54,329 bases of DNA from Gammaproteobacteria bacterium (GCA_026195895.1 JAPHRO010000067.1:1-54329), one strand, 5' to 3'. Positions 35,001 through 44,733 are shown, numbered from the stretch's first letter. Notes: a model not told the origin generated them from the sequence alone. Made by a program: numbers and translations.

Positions 35001-35301
35001 AGATGGCAAACAGGCACAGAAAGACTTCAACTGTCAGGTATCTCTTGGTGGCAACCTGGTAAAAGGTCTGGCACTGTTGAACATTCACTCAGGCAAAGCT
35101 AATGGCTGGGGATTAACTAACTATATCGGTAACGCACAGGAATGGGTACTGGCTGAGCAATCGGTATTAAAAGCCCGTGGGGGTTCGTATAAAGATCCAC
35201 TTTCCAGTTGCAAAATAACGCTTAGCCGCAACCATAAAGGCACGCCAGATAATTACACGGGTTTTCGTCTGGTGCGTGAACTCAAGGCGGGCACATCGTG
35301 A
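32014..35301 (+). CDS. Membrane Ser/Thr protein kinase with C-terminal FGE-sulfatase-like domain
   Basis: The 1095-residue protein has a cytoplasmic Hanks-type kinase domain (about residues 135-405): GQGGMGIVF glycine loop, VAIKV with Lys174, HSDLKPGN with catalytic Asp270 and DFG at 288-290. A single membrane helix follows (about 420-442, ATIVASITALIIASVQL). The extracytoplasmic half is helical and repeat-like (about 450-880). The last ~180 residues are an FGE-sulfatase/C-type-lectin-like fold with MIVIPPGSSI, YRIPTESEWLHAAN, GNAQEWV, ARGGSYKDP and GFRLVRE. This suggests a receptor kinase sensing an envelope ligand. The ~130-residue N-terminal extension is unassigned. It faces the tpsA gene tail to tail. 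Confidence 0.92.
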   Translation: MFAESLEQYSLGEIDYEDIKTVLNSILTSSPEMTTDIVVLLNGEQAQSLFTSTERQELLALVEAISKNGDNSSTRLVNQTDNVVPATEAEEISDDKPDSGATVLAETVIAPPPDPSTVRTIGQKSPDQLKPGDIIKGRFVLESLIGQGGMGIVFKARDMRKEEAMDRNPYVAIKVLGEALKDSPQALIALQRESRKAQTLAHPNIVTVFDFDRDGDIVYMTMEYLEGDPLDKLIKKHYPNPFEKEQALKIIDGICNGLAYAHSFNIIHSDLKPGNIYITKNNKVKIFDFGIARAMKKKEGDKIVDELTGETTLFDAGDLGGLTPAYASYEMLTGDVPDVRDDIYALACISYELLTGKHPFNKLPANQAKNRNLLPPPVPSLNRRQARGLRQALSFERKRRCPSVIKFQKDLSGKFNFFKALISATIVASITALIIASVQLMNYLEQQKISHIVNTLKSGSEQTILRTLASLENMEEEFREGVLTGGKEAVIKYYEQKVEQQTDTDNNKYNFKAADSLLDEAKRLYPDSAHIESIIWRINNRKNMLLNDITSRFNRHLEEEKLISDAKSDDIIDTLSEVALIDTDHPLLKDPRIPIAYTQAAQKAARINNLRYAEQLITTGLALFPSDVSLINMQDAIEAAKEISTDDANKLAILQRSLEKSIPAEQRKQTIEKLLEKPFKDRQWNGSLTVQFNYLKESVKSDDPWLIQHNDIIANIYLKQAQTMRKAARYTEASNIIRNVKKIIPANSLLLSEEKQIISAKMQYEKEQKEQAEIARIKGTKQTLLTQAQANDVKAARNSYFTLRKALPASDVFISTEAPKVIADAYLRLAQTSARSGDYNTATDLVKAGLQISPDHTTLQIALDSYEPKVSRSTSNAALHSDDPCQLSFAGHGKHARATCSDTLTDNAKGPTMIVIPPGSSINSAYAISKYEISIADYNLYCNLSKNCTEKTAKKDLPVTDISYSEAVQYSQWLSQSSGYIYRIPTESEWLHAANADGKQAQKDFNCQVSLGGNLVKGLALLNIHSGKANGWGLTNYIGNAQEWVLAEQSVLKARGGSYKDPLSSCKITLSRNHKGTPDNYTGFRLVRELKAGTS

Positions 35302-35380
35302 GCAACAGGTTTCAGTGCGCAGAATAAAAAACACTCGTCACTCGCAACTGGCTTATTAAGATATCGAAACATCCGGCAAG

Positions 35381-38300
35381 CTAATTCCCCGGTGTTTCTT
35401 CCTCTTCTAACAACTTCACACCTGCATCAACGACCTCAACAAAACTGATAGTTAAATCAAATAAAGCCGGATCAATAAATCGATCCTGAGATGCCATCGC
35501 ATTCTGGCTCCGGCTTACATCCTGCGTAACTCTGCCAGCATCAATGATAGAGCCGCTACCTGAAATAACACCTGGATCACCGACATACACGATCCTCGAT
35601 CCGGCATTTGATAACAATGTAGTGCCTTCTATGTCCAGGGAAATTGCGTTGCCCACCTGTCCAATATCACCAGTACCGCTGACCAGGAAATTGCTGGACT
35701 TTATATTTGGATTGACTGCATTACTGTTATCGCCGTTAATCTGGCCGCCATTCCCAAGGTCAAGATCCACTTCATTTTCAGTCCACAATTGCCCAAGCTG
35801 TAATTGGCCGCCATTAACATCAAGCGAGATTTTACCCGCCGCCATTACACTTAGTTTGCCTGTTATGGCTAAGGATCCCAGTGAAATATCGTCAACATCC
35901 CGTAAGCTGACATTGGCGCCATTGATAGACACATTATTAAAATCATTGCCTGCGCCATCCAGCGTGATGTCATAGCCTGTGGCACTGACCGAGGTCAGAC
36001 CGCCAACATCAAGGCTGCCATTCTGGGTGACTGCACCGCCGGCGGTTACCGTGAGATTTCTACTTAAGCTTAAGGTCTCAAGTGTCAGCGCACTGGCATC
36101 GACAATACTCACATCACGCAAGGTGCCTGTTGCTGCTGTAAACACGACCGCACCATTAAAGTTATTGCCTGCGGTATCGAGCAGAATATCGTCACCGTTG
36201 GCACCGGTGAAGCTGGCATTACCGTTAACAGTCAACGCACCGCTATCAGTAATGGCGCCACCCGCTGTGACATTCAACTGACCATTGATAGTGGAGCCGG
36301 CAAAATCAATATTGTCATTGTCTCGCAAAGTGACATTGGCACCACTGACAGCGACACTGTGGAAATCATTGCCCACGGCATCCAGGGTGATGTCATATCC
36401 GGGTGTACTTACTGTGGCGAGACCATTCACCTGGATAGCATCACTCTGGCTCACCGCGCCGCCACTGGTTAACAGGAAGTTCCCCGTAATCGACGAGGCG
36501 CCGAGACTGAGTTCATTGCTGTCCCGTAAGCTGACGTTGGCACCATTGATAGAAACATTATTGAAATCATTGCCTGCGTTATCCAGCGTGATGTCATAGC
36601 CTGACGCGGTCACGCTGGTGAGTCCGGCAATATTAAAATTACCAATCTGGGTCACCGCACCACCGGCGGTTAGGGTGAGATTTCTACCCAGATTTAAGGC
36701 ACCGAGTACCAGGTCACTGTCGTCGGTAATCGTCACATCACGCAAGGTGCCTGAAGCGGCGCTCAAGATCACTATGCCACCAAAGTTATTACCTGCGGTG
36801 TCGAGCAGAATGTCATTGCCATCTGCCCCGGTGAAGCTGGCATTGCCGTTTACAGTCAGCACGCCGCTATCGGTTATTGCGCCACCCGCCGTGACGTTTA
36901 ACTGACCACTGAGCGTGGCACTGGCAAAATCGATATTATCATCGTCGCGCAAAGTAGCATTTGCACCACTGATAGTGACACTGTTGAAATCATTACCCAT
37001 GGCATCCAGGGTGATGTCATAACCAGCCGCGCTCACTGTGGTGAGGCCATTCACCTGGATTGCATTACTCTGGGTCACTGCTCCGCCACTGGTTAGCAGC
37101 AGATTGCCGGTGATCGATGAAGTGCCCAGACTGAGTTCATTGCTATCCCGCAGGCTGACATTGGCAGCGTGAATTGATACGCCGGTGAAATCATTACCCG
37201 GATCATCCAGAGTAACATCATAACCGGCTGCGCTTACCGTAGTAAGGCCGCTTACATCTACACTGCCACTTTGTGTAATTGCTCCGCCACTGGTTAGCAG
37301 CAGGTTACCCGTGATCGAGGAGATGCCCAGACTGAGTTCATTGCTATCCCGCAGGCTGACATTAGCAGCATTGATTGATACGCCGTTGAAATCATTACCC
37401 AGGTCATCCAGATCAACGTCATAACCGGCTGCACTTACCGTGGTAAGTCCACCAATATCAAGACTGCCACTTTGTGTAATCGCTCCGCCACTGATTAGCA
37501 GCAGGTTACCCGTGACCGATGAGCTACCCAGGCTGAGTTCGTTGCTGTCCCGCAAGCTGACATTGGCCCCATTGATCGATACGCCATTGAAATCATTACC
37601 CATGGCATCCAGATCGATGTCGTAGCCAGCCGCGCTAACGCTGGTGATGCCGGCAATATTCAAATCGCCATTCTGGGTCACCGCACCGCCCGCGTTTATT
37701 GTCAGGTCCCGGGTCAGAGTAATTGCCCCCAGTTCCAGCGCGGTATCGTCAGTAATATGCACATCACGCAGGGTTCCGGATGCCGCGGCAAAGTTTACCA
37801 CTCCACCAAAACTGTTATTGCTGCTATCAAGCAGGATGTCACTGCCCCCGGCCGCGGTAAATGCCACACTGCCGCTGGCATTGATTTCACCACTGTCGGT
37901 GATGCTACCGGCCGCTGCAATGGTTAGCGCCGTGGTATTCACCGTACCGAGATCAATGGCATCGGTCAGATTGGTCACGCTGGTGGTCCCCGTGCCATGG
38001 GTGGTGACAGACAGGGCACCATCGATATCACTTAACTGATCGAGTATCACCGAGCCGTTGCCCTGGGTGGTGATGAAGCTGGCATCGCCGGCAATGTCGA
38101 GCACGCCACTGTCGGTCAGATCACCGCCGGCCCTCACCGTCAGATCCCGGCTCAGAGTAATTGCCCCCAGTTCCAGCGCGGTATCGTCAGTAATATGCAC
38201 ATCTCGCAGGGTCCCGGACACAGCGGCAAAGCTCACTGTGCCACCGAAACTGTTACTGGCGCTATCGAGCAGGATGTCACTGCCCCCGGCTCCGGTAAAC

Positions 38301-40729
38301 GTGGCAGTACCACCAGCATTGATTTCACCACTGTCGGTAATATTTCCCCCGGCAGTGAGGTTCAAAATGCCACCGACATTGACGTTATCAAGATCAATAG
38401 CATCGTTCTCCTGCACATAAAGATTACCGCTGACATTGACGACCTCAAGGGATGCGACATCGATATCCACATCATTATTTCCCCCTGAATCACCCACATT
38501 GGCCGCGCCTGTAACAATCAAAGTGGTGGCTGAGATATCCGTTGCCTGATCGGTATCCAGGTCCGTAATGTCTCCCCCGGCATTAAGCGTTACCGTACCT
38601 GCGCCTACGTCAATAACACCGATTTCCAGATTGCCATCAGCATCATTATTGGACACTGACAAATTCAGAGATAAGCTTGGACCAACGGTAATATCTGTCA
38701 GCTCAAGGTCGTCCTCTGGATCATCTATCGAGAATGAGAGGCCGGGCGCTGTGAGGTTATAGGAGTAACTTCCATCGGGATTCAGGCCAAGGGTCAGATC
38801 AGTCAGGGTGGTGGTGGAGCTAACATCGAATGAGTCGACCGTATCAATATCAAGACGGGTAAAACTGTTGCCGGCATGGGTAAGCGTCGTATCACCCCCG
38901 GTGTTGATAATGCTTAATTCCGTTGTTGTGATAGCCGCGCCCTGGGTCACCGCACCGGCCGCCTGTAGATTGACCGAACCGCCCTGTGCACCCCCGGCAC
39001 CCGTCGTGTTCAGCCCGCCCAGAATGAGATCACCGCCCAGTGCCTGCAGGGTAATGGTGCCGCCTTCGGTACGAATAACATCATTCGTATCATCGAACTG
39101 AATAGCACCTCCGGTTGAGCTTATTGTCAGGCTACCCGCTGCCAGGTCCAGCTCTACCAGGTCATTCGATGTTATGCCGGATCCGGCAGCTCCGGTGATA
39201 TCGCTGATGGTAATAAGGCCGCTGGCCTCCAGCACCACGTTTGCTGCTGCGCCCAGCGCATCGATGGCGCCCCATGAGACGGTATTGCCGCCGATGTCAA
39301 CAGCACCTGAAAGTATGTCGGGAAGATCGGCATCATGATCACCGCCTGAAGCCGCATCAACAATCGTCAACGTGGCCGGATCTAATAGCAGGGTTCCAAA
39401 GGAACCATTTTGCGCACCAAGATCTACTGTTCCATCAAAATCCAGTATGTCTTTACCCGACACCTCGACAAAGCCGCCATTCCCTGACTCGGCACCGCCC
39501 CGAGCACTGATATCGCCATAAAAACCGGTAACCTCATCGGCCCACACGATTACCTTACCGCCATCGCCCGCCTGGGTGGCATCCGCCCGTATGGACGCTT
39601 CTGGCCCGATATAAGTACGACTCGCATTTATTACCTCGGGATTAGCACCCTGGTAGTCTCCACCTATCAATACCCGGCCACCGCCGGATGGCCCTGATGC
39701 ATCAATGCTTGCGTTGCCGATGACGCCAACAACATCCCCCAGCATCGATACCGTACCGCCATCGGTATCGCCCACTCCGGATACATCGATCGAGCCACTG
39801 TTTATCACCGGCGCCCCCGTTCCTACCAGACGCACTTTACCGCCACTACGATCGATACGATTTGCCCGGATAATGCCGGCATTGTTAACCGATTGACTAA
39901 ACACATCCTGCGCCACCGTTGCCGCCATCAGCACCTGCCCACCATCTGCACGAATTTGCCCGGTATTACTAACCGCAGATTCAAGATTTTGCAGGTTTTG
40001 CACGATGTCATCACTCACGGCAAAACCAATCAAACCATCGCCATCGAAATCGAGTACTGCTGAACGACCACTACCCAGGTTAACCTGGCCCAGCTCAGCA
40101 ACAATTACGCCTTCATTGGCCACAGCACCACCGAGCAGATTTATCGATCCGCCGGTTGCCGCCTGCAACAAACCGCGATTCACTACAATGCCGGGTGAAT
40201 CACCGGCCTCGGTATACAGGCGGTAATCACCGTTCATAAAACTGTCGGGATCTATGTTTAATCCACTGGCCAGAAGACTGCCGACATTCACGATAGAACC
40301 TTGACCAAAAATAATGCCATTGGGATTGGCAAGAAACACGCGACCATTGGCGTCGATGCGCCCGAAGATTTCGCTGGGGCTTTGACCTACGATGTGATTG
40401 AGAACAGTGGCCGAGGTAGACGGCTGATAAAACCTGACTGCTTCGTCAATGGCAATGTTAAAACTGTCCCAGTCAATGGCAAGCAACCGGCTATGCTGGT
40501 TAATCAGCAGCGAGTTATCCGCCTGCTGGATAGCACCCTGGCCACCGACTACGACACCACCCTCGGGTAAAGCCATAACAGGCCCGGTCATGCCGCCTAA
40601 CAGAAATGCCACCAGACATGATAGAAACACTTTTGTCTGTTTTGTTCGTTTAAGCTTCAACAACAATCGCGCCATGCCAGTGATGGTATTTGACGAAAAT
40701 AAAGTCTCTTTGTGTTTAACTGGCATCAT
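35381..40729 (-). CDS. TpsA-type filamentous-haemagglutinin-like exoprotein
   Basis: The 1782-residue protein has an extended signal region (about residues 30-53, FLSCLVAFLLGGMTGPVMA) and the TPS/haemagglutination N-domain with LLINQHSRLLAIDWDSFNI and RVFLANPNGIIFGQGSIVNV. The rest is a beta-helix of Gly/Asn/Thr-rich repeats: AGGAITQSG-, NDFNGVSI- and LRDSNELSLG-type modules of about 67 residues. The C-terminus ends in acidic EEEETPGN with no anchor domain, so it is released or held by its partner. It is transcribed after tpsB (gap 49 bases), the cognate outer-membrane transporter. An adhesive or biofilm role is likely; no toxin domain is visible. Confidence 0.93.
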   Translation of the reverse strand: MMPVKHKETLFSSNTITGMARLLLKLKRTKQTKVFLSCLVAFLLGGMTGPVMALPEGGVVVGGQGAIQQADNSLLINQHSRLLAIDWDSFNIAIDEAVRFYQPSTSATVLNHIVGQSPSEIFGRIDANGRVFLANPNGIIFGQGSIVNVGSLLASGLNIDPDSFMNGDYRLYTEAGDSPGIVVNRGLLQAATGGSINLLGGAVANEGVIVAELGQVNLGSGRSAVLDFDGDGLIGFAVSDDIVQNLQNLESAVSNTGQIRADGGQVLMAATVAQDVFSQSVNNAGIIRANRIDRSGGKVRLVGTGAPVINSGSIDVSGVGDTDGGTVSMLGDVVGVIGNASIDASGPSGGGRVLIGGDYQGANPEVINASRTYIGPEASIRADATQAGDGGKVIVWADEVTGFYGDISARGGAESGNGGFVEVSGKDILDFDGTVDLGAQNGSFGTLLLDPATLTIVDAASGGDHDADLPDILSGAVDIGGNTVSWGAIDALGAAANVVLEASGLITISDITGAAGSGITSNDLVELDLAAGSLTISSTGGAIQFDDTNDVIRTEGGTITLQALGGDLILGGLNTTGAGGAQGGSVNLQAAGAVTQGAAITTTELSIINTGGDTTLTHAGNSFTRLDIDTVDSFDVSSTTTLTDLTLGLNPDGSYSYNLTAPGLSFSIDDPEDDLELTDITVGPSLSLNLSVSNNDADGNLEIGVIDVGAGTVTLNAGGDITDLDTDQATDISATTLIVTGAANVGDSGGNNDVDIDVASLEVVNVSGNLYVQENDAIDLDNVNVGGILNLTAGGNITDSGEINAGGTATFTGAGGSDILLDSASNSFGGTVSFAAVSGTLRDVHITDDTALELGAITLSRDLTVRAGGDLTDSGVLDIAGDASFITTQGNGSVILDQLSDIDGALSVTTHGTGTTSVTNLTDAIDLGTVNTTALTIAAAGSITDSGEINASGSVAFTAAGGSDILLDSSNNSFGGVVNFAAASGTLRDVHITDDTALELGAITLTRDLTINAGGAVTQNGDLNIAGITSVSAAGYDIDLDAMGNDFNGVSINGANVSLRDSNELSLGSSSVTGNLLLISGGAITQSGSLDIGGLTTVSAAGYDVDLDDLGNDFNGVSINAANVSLRDSNELSLGISSITGNLLLTSGGAITQSGSVDVSGLTTVSAAGYDVTLDDPGNDFTGVSIHAANVSLRDSNELSLGTSSITGNLLLTSGGAVTQSNAIQVNGLTTVSAAGYDITLDAMGNDFNSVTISGANATLRDDDNIDFASATLSGQLNVTAGGAITDSGVLTVNGNASFTGADGNDILLDTAGNNFGGIVILSAASGTLRDVTITDDSDLVLGALNLGRNLTLTAGGAVTQIGNFNIAGLTSVTASGYDITLDNAGNDFNNVSINGANVSLRDSNELSLGASSITGNFLLTSGGAVSQSDAIQVNGLATVSTPGYDITLDAVGNDFHSVAVSGANVTLRDNDNIDFAGSTINGQLNVTAGGAITDSGALTVNGNASFTGANGDDILLDTAGNNFNGAVVFTAATGTLRDVSIVDASALTLETLSLSRNLTVTAGGAVTQNGSLDVGGLTSVSATGYDITLDGAGNDFNNVSINGANVSLRDVDDISLGSLAITGKLSVMAAGKISLDVNGGQLQLGQLWTENEVDLDLGNGGQINGDNSNAVNPNIKSSNFLVSGTGDIGQVGNAISLDIEGTTLLSNAGSRIVYVGDPGVISGSGSIIDAGRVTQDVSRSQNAMASQDRFIDPALFDLTISFVEVVDAGVKLLEEEETPGN
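35870..38440 (-). repeat. Nested coding repeats inside tpsA (201, 438 and 624 bp periods)
   Basis: The motif ctgagttcattgct recurs at 37131, 37332 and 37533, exactly 201 bases apart (67 codons). A larger unit recurs at exactly 624 bases (for example 36241 and 36865; 36507 and 37131). A third segment containing agttccagcgcggtatcgt recurs 438 bases apart (37731 and 38169). All periods are multiples of three, so the reading frame is preserved and copy number can change without disrupting the gene. Confidence 0.85.
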
Positions 40730-40778
40730 GACAGCTGTCCTGATATTAATTGGGAGTACATTAGTTAATTATCACAAC

Positions 40779-42707
40779 TTAAAATCCATAATTGAGCCTG
40801 AAAAAGACCTGGCTGTCTTTCCCATTGCTCGCTTCTTCATCGCTCAGCGGCCTGGCGATATCGATGTGCGCAGAAAAGTTCTTCACTTTAATTCTGGCAC
40901 CAATACCCGCGCCACTCACCGAAATTTTGCCGACCTCATTAAGCAGGGGATCATTCAGACGACCACCGGCTGCATCGGCAAATAAAACCAGTTGCAGCAC
41001 CTGCCCCCAGGTTGAACCAAACACGGGTTTATCGACAATACCCGGTGCTTTAATAATCCACTCCACAGAAGCGAAGTAACCTTTATCCATTAAATATTCA
41101 GAAGCAGGATAGGCACGCACACTGCCCGGCCCGCCAATCGGCATCTGTTCAGTAGAGGTAAGCAGATCGCCGGAATACTGGCCATACAAGGACAGCAAAA
41201 GCGACTGGTTGGTGGATAAAGTCTGTAAACGATCATAACGCACTTCCAGCCTGCCAAATTCAGAACCTACGTTAACACCGGCACTAGTTTGTCGACTGGA
41301 AAGTGGCGCGCTTTCCGCTTCCATAGCGCCGAGCAATCCGCTTAATCCCTGACTGTATTTAATCCAGGCAATATTGACCCCGGAAAAACGAAAATCAAAA
41401 GCATCGTAACCATACTCTAACGAGGCAATGGCAAGTTCATCCAGTGACATGAGCGGCTCGCTCAATTCTGCTTTCTTTTGGGTTAGCCTGAATGTTCCGT
41501 AGGCATTTTTTGTGCGACTGCGAATAAAAGTATGTTGCCAGGCCAGTGAAGCATTATCACTGGTACCATCCATATTAAAATCGGCAAGACTGGCACCGAG
41601 ATCGAATGCATTATGGCTGGCTTCGGCAATAATTTTGTTATGGCGGTTAAATACAGGACGCTGGTATTCCAGTGACCAGTAAACACTATTATCCGGTTTA
41701 TAGTTATGCATTAGCCGGAGATTAATGCTATCGGCGGCACGGCTTAAATTATTATAGGTGTACGATAATTGCGGCCGATATTTCCCGGTATAATCTGAAC
41801 CGTGATTGTCCAGTTGCAGATCAATCTCGTAGAATTTTTCTTCGCGAACATTCAGCCACAGCTCTGTACTGCCTACCTCTTCGCCAGGGCGAAACACACC
41901 ATACACTGACAGGCCCGGATAATCTGAGAGTTGCAACAGGCTGCTTTCAATACTGTTTTTGTAGGCGGGTTGCCCCATGCTTTCTACAAATGGCTCTTTG
42001 ATTAACGCCTCGCTATAGCGCCTGTTATTCTCAACCGTAATGTTGCCGATAATACCTTCCATAATCTGCAGCACGACCTCGCCATCACGCACTTCCTGCG
42101 CAGGCAGATAAACCTGTGCAAGAATAAAACCCTTGCGACGATAATAAAGGGAAACCTCGTCTGCAATCCGCTGCAGGTGGCCAATGGTTAACCAGCGTTC
42201 CTTCATTTTAAAGCGCAAATCTGAAACCAGTTGTTCGACGATAAACTCTTTGCTGATCTCAAACTTTTCTGGATCATCGATCAGTTTGCGTAAGAATTCC
42301 GCACCATATTCAAGCTCTTCTTTGGTAAAGCCGGAAGTGACTTCACTATCCAGTTTCTGACTTTTGAATCGCAGACCCTCGACCAGCTCGCGTACCTCCT
42401 GTAATCGGATGCCTGCCTCTGGCCTGTCAATCGCGCCTCGCAGTACAATGGATTTAACAAACAGGCGTTCCCCCTCATCAACGCCCAGGGGACGACTAAT
42501 GAGTGGAGGAACCATAAAGACTTCGGCGGGTGGCTCAGTAAATTCAGGGCGGGATTCGCGGCCCGGATCTACTGCGCCGGGTAAGGCACTGGCGGGTAAA
42601 TCAGCAGCGGATACGCCCCATGCCATAACAGAAATATAGCCAGCAAGCACCAGCACAGTACCCAGACGAATGTAATTTCTCACTCTCATTCCCGGCGCTT
42701 TGTTCAT
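40779..42707 (-). CDS. TpsB/ShlB-FhaC-type outer-membrane transporter with POTRA domains
   Basis: The 642-residue protein has a signal peptide (VLVLAGYISVMAWGVSAA), a proline-rich linker, then POTRA domains (RIADEVSLYYRRKGFILAQV, then VYLPAQEVRDGEVVLQIMEG) and a C-terminal beta-barrel with the conserved GGPGSVRAYPASEY-type loop motif and a final FFRLNYGF. It secretes the TpsA encoded just downstream. The region between signal and POTRA is longer than in FhaC and includes ~100 residues of charged helix (LRKLIDDPEKFEISKEFIVE), which is unassigned. Confidence 0.93.
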   Translation of the reverse strand: MNKAPGMRVRNYIRLGTVLVLAGYISVMAWGVSAADLPASALPGAVDPGRESRPEFTEPPAEVFMVPPLISRPLGVDEGERLFVKSIVLRGAIDRPEAGIRLQEVRELVEGLRFKSQKLDSEVTSGFTKEELEYGAEFLRKLIDDPEKFEISKEFIVEQLVSDLRFKMKERWLTIGHLQRIADEVSLYYRRKGFILAQVYLPAQEVRDGEVVLQIMEGIIGNITVENNRRYSEALIKEPFVESMGQPAYKNSIESSLLQLSDYPGLSVYGVFRPGEEVGSTELWLNVREEKFYEIDLQLDNHGSDYTGKYRPQLSYTYNNLSRAADSINLRLMHNYKPDNSVYWSLEYQRPVFNRHNKIIAEASHNAFDLGASLADFNMDGTSDNASLAWQHTFIRSRTKNAYGTFRLTQKKAELSEPLMSLDELAIASLEYGYDAFDFRFSGVNIAWIKYSQGLSGLLGAMEAESAPLSSRQTSAGVNVGSEFGRLEVRYDRLQTLSTNQSLLLSLYGQYSGDLLTSTEQMPIGGPGSVRAYPASEYLMDKGYFASVEWIIKAPGIVDKPVFGSTWGQVLQLVLFADAAGGRLNDPLLNEVGKISVSGAGIGARIKVKNFSAHIDIARPLSDEEASNGKDSQVFFRLNYGF

Positions 42708-43090
42708 GAGGCCCCTAAGTTTTTTTACCGACCTGATTTGTATACCATGAAACTAAAAGATGAATATTCATACATATCAAGCACTAAGTCATTTATTGTT
42801 TGAAAACTTACTCATTCCTGCTGCTGAAATGGAACATTATAAGCACCCTTATACAAAGCAATGCTTATTGATAAAAATTAACATCTAATCACCTTAATAC
42901 GATATCATTTTATTTAATATTCAAGGTAAGTTCAGCTATAAATGCTCATATTAGTTTTGCTTATTGGCCGGACTTGCGCCATCGATAGAAGATCACTGAT
43001 GGGCTTTTTAATAGAGGGATTCCAGATTGGTAATCAAATATTATCTGGCATCCGATTACCATAAAATGACAAAAACCCTGTGCTAATCTT
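42708..43090. other. Divergent intergenic region, nothing specific seen
   Basis: About 380 AT-rich bases between the leftward tpsBA operon and the rightward lipoprotein gene. It must hold both promoters. No ORF with a ribosome-binding site, strong palindrome or terminator was recognised. Confidence 0.5.
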
Positions 43091-44692
43091 ATGCTCCTGA
43101 GACGTCATAAAAATCAATATTTGTTACAGGTTCTACTGGTAATGGCCAGTGGATTGATGATTATCATCTCCGGATGTTCGGATGACGCCAGTCAAACCGC
43201 AATTGATCAAAAACCGATAATTACTATTCCTTTGCCAGAGCCACCCCAAAGCATTAACACCGTTCCAGCCGACAGCCAGGTGATATTAACCTGGACACAT
43301 GTTGAGTATGCTAATAGTTACAACCTTTATATGGCAACGGAACCGGGTGTAAATCAACAAACATATGCAACTCTTCCTGGAGGCAGCTATCAGGAGAACA
43401 TCACCAGCCCCCACATCATCAAAGACCTGCAAAATGGTAAAACCTATTACCTGGTTCTGACCAGCGCGAATGATGCTGGCGAGAGTAAACCTGGCCAGGA
43501 AATTTCCGTATCTCCCATTTCGTCAATTCCACCACCAGCCACCCCGGTATTGAAGAAGGCGAGGACCGGCGCGAACAAAGTCACCCTGTCCTGGGATACC
43601 GTTCCGGATGCACTGAAATATCACGTTTATATTACTTATCCTGACGATGTCGAACAGAAGCTAAGAGGCAGCACGCAACAATACTCTACAAAAAATAACA
43701 GCTATGTCATCAAAGACCTGGAAAATGGAAAAAGCTATTTTTTTGCAGTAAGTGCCGTTAACGAGTCCGGGGAAAGTAGCCTGAGTCAGGTATTGAGCGC
43801 CAAACCTGCTCGCCCCATTGTGCGCCCATCACCACCGAGCGGCCTAACTGCAAGCACTGATGATAAAGGCAATATTACGATCAACTGGAAAGTAGAAGAC
43901 AGCATTATTCAGTACAACCTGTTTATCAGTACTGAACCAGGCCTAAGCTCAGGAAACTATAAGAAACTATCTGGCGGAAAAGTACTGCGCGATATCACAC
44001 CTCCCTACACCCTCAAAAATCAGTATCCCAACACCTATTACTTTGTGCTTAATGCAAAAAACAGTGATACTACCAGCCGCGACTCTAAAGTCACCAGCAT
44101 CAAAGTTGTAAAACAAATTGAAAAACCTGAAACACCAGAAGCACCTGTTGTGCAACAGCCTGAACCTCGGACGATAGTAAGCAAAGAAGACAACACCCGA
44201 CTGCCTTACGAAAAACTTGCTATTGACGGTGAACCACTAAAAGATCAACGGGCCGATTACGACGCACAAGCCTGGCATTGTGTGCGCCATAAAAAAACCG
44301 GTAAAGTGTGGGAAATAAAAACACTGGACAATACATTCCGTGACTGGCAAAAAAGTTATCCCTTCCAACGCTCAGAAAATAGTGATTGCCAGAACCCGGT
44401 GTGTGACACGCAGGATTATATAGAACAGATAAACCAGATGCGCCTGTGTAGCTTCAATGACTGGCGCCTGCCAACGCGGGAAGAATTATCATCGTTGCTG
44501 GACAAAAAACAGCGATATCCCAATCCAAAAGTCAACAACGATTTTTTTCCCAATACCGGCAATCATTATTACTGGACCGGAACCTCATATAAATACAATA
44601 ACGACCTGGCATGGTTTGTTTATTTTTCCAGCGGCTATGTGTACTTTGATATCAAGACAAATCCCATGCATATTCGGCTAGTCAGGGATTAA
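43091..44692 (+). CDS. Lipoprotein with fibronectin type III-like repeats and DUF1566 domain
   Basis: The N-terminus is a lipoprotein signal with lipobox IISGC (Cys29). Three modules follow (about residues 50-142, 149-240 and 246-338), each with the Fn3-like pattern VxLxW...Y.ly...Y.i.dL.nGktYy..v.a.N..GeS; for example LQNGKTYYLVLTSANDAGES. The last ~140 residues are DUF1566 (Lcl C-terminal, C-type-lectin-like): WHCVRHKKTGKVWEIKTLD, CSFNDWRLPTREELSSLLD, YYWTGTSY and HIRLVRD. It is a surface or periplasmic lipoprotein, probably ligand-binding. It is divergent from the TPS operon and shares the lectin-like theme with the kinase at 32014. Confidence 0.88.
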   Translation: MLLRRHKNQYLLQVLLVMASGLMIIISGCSDDASQTAIDQKPIITIPLPEPPQSINTVPADSQVILTWTHVEYANSYNLYMATEPGVNQQTYATLPGGSYQENITSPHIIKDLQNGKTYYLVLTSANDAGESKPGQEISVSPISSIPPPATPVLKKARTGANKVTLSWDTVPDALKYHVYITYPDDVEQKLRGSTQQYSTKNNSYVIKDLENGKSYFFAVSAVNESGESSLSQVLSAKPARPIVRPSPPSGLTASTDDKGNITINWKVEDSIIQYNLFISTEPGLSSGNYKKLSGGKVLRDITPPYTLKNQYPNTYYFVLNAKNSDTTSRDSKVTSIKVVKQIEKPETPEAPVVQQPEPRTIVSKEDNTRLPYEKLAIDGEPLKDQRADYDAQAWHCVRHKKTGKVWEIKTLDNTFRDWQKSYPFQRSENSDCQNPVCDTQDYIEQINQMRLCSFNDWRLPTREELSSLLDKKQRYPNPKVNNDFFPNTGNHYYWTGTSYKYNNDLAWFVYFSSGYVYFDIKTNPMHIRLVRD

Positions 44693-44715
44693 AAATAAAT
44701 AGACATTCCAATAAA

Positions 44716-44733
44716 AAAGTGAGAACCCACTTT
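44716..44733. terminator. Weak bidirectional hairpin after the lipoprotein gene
   Basis: AAAGTG (44716-44721) and CACTTT (44728-44733) form a short stem 24 bases after the stop. The minus strand has a T-run after the stem; the plus strand has only TTTATTAT. It could end transcription in either direction but is short. Confidence 0.35.

Noticed and set aside
37644-38420. Long plus-strand open frames opposite tpsA
   Set aside because: They arise from the repetitive, stop-poor complement of the tpsA repeats and show low-complexity Ser/Pro/Val sequences.
43091-44692. Diversity-generating retroelement target (DUF1566 or FGE lectin-like domain)
   Set aside because: No reverse transcriptase, template repeat or accessory gene is present in the window, so the C-terminal domain alone is not evidence.
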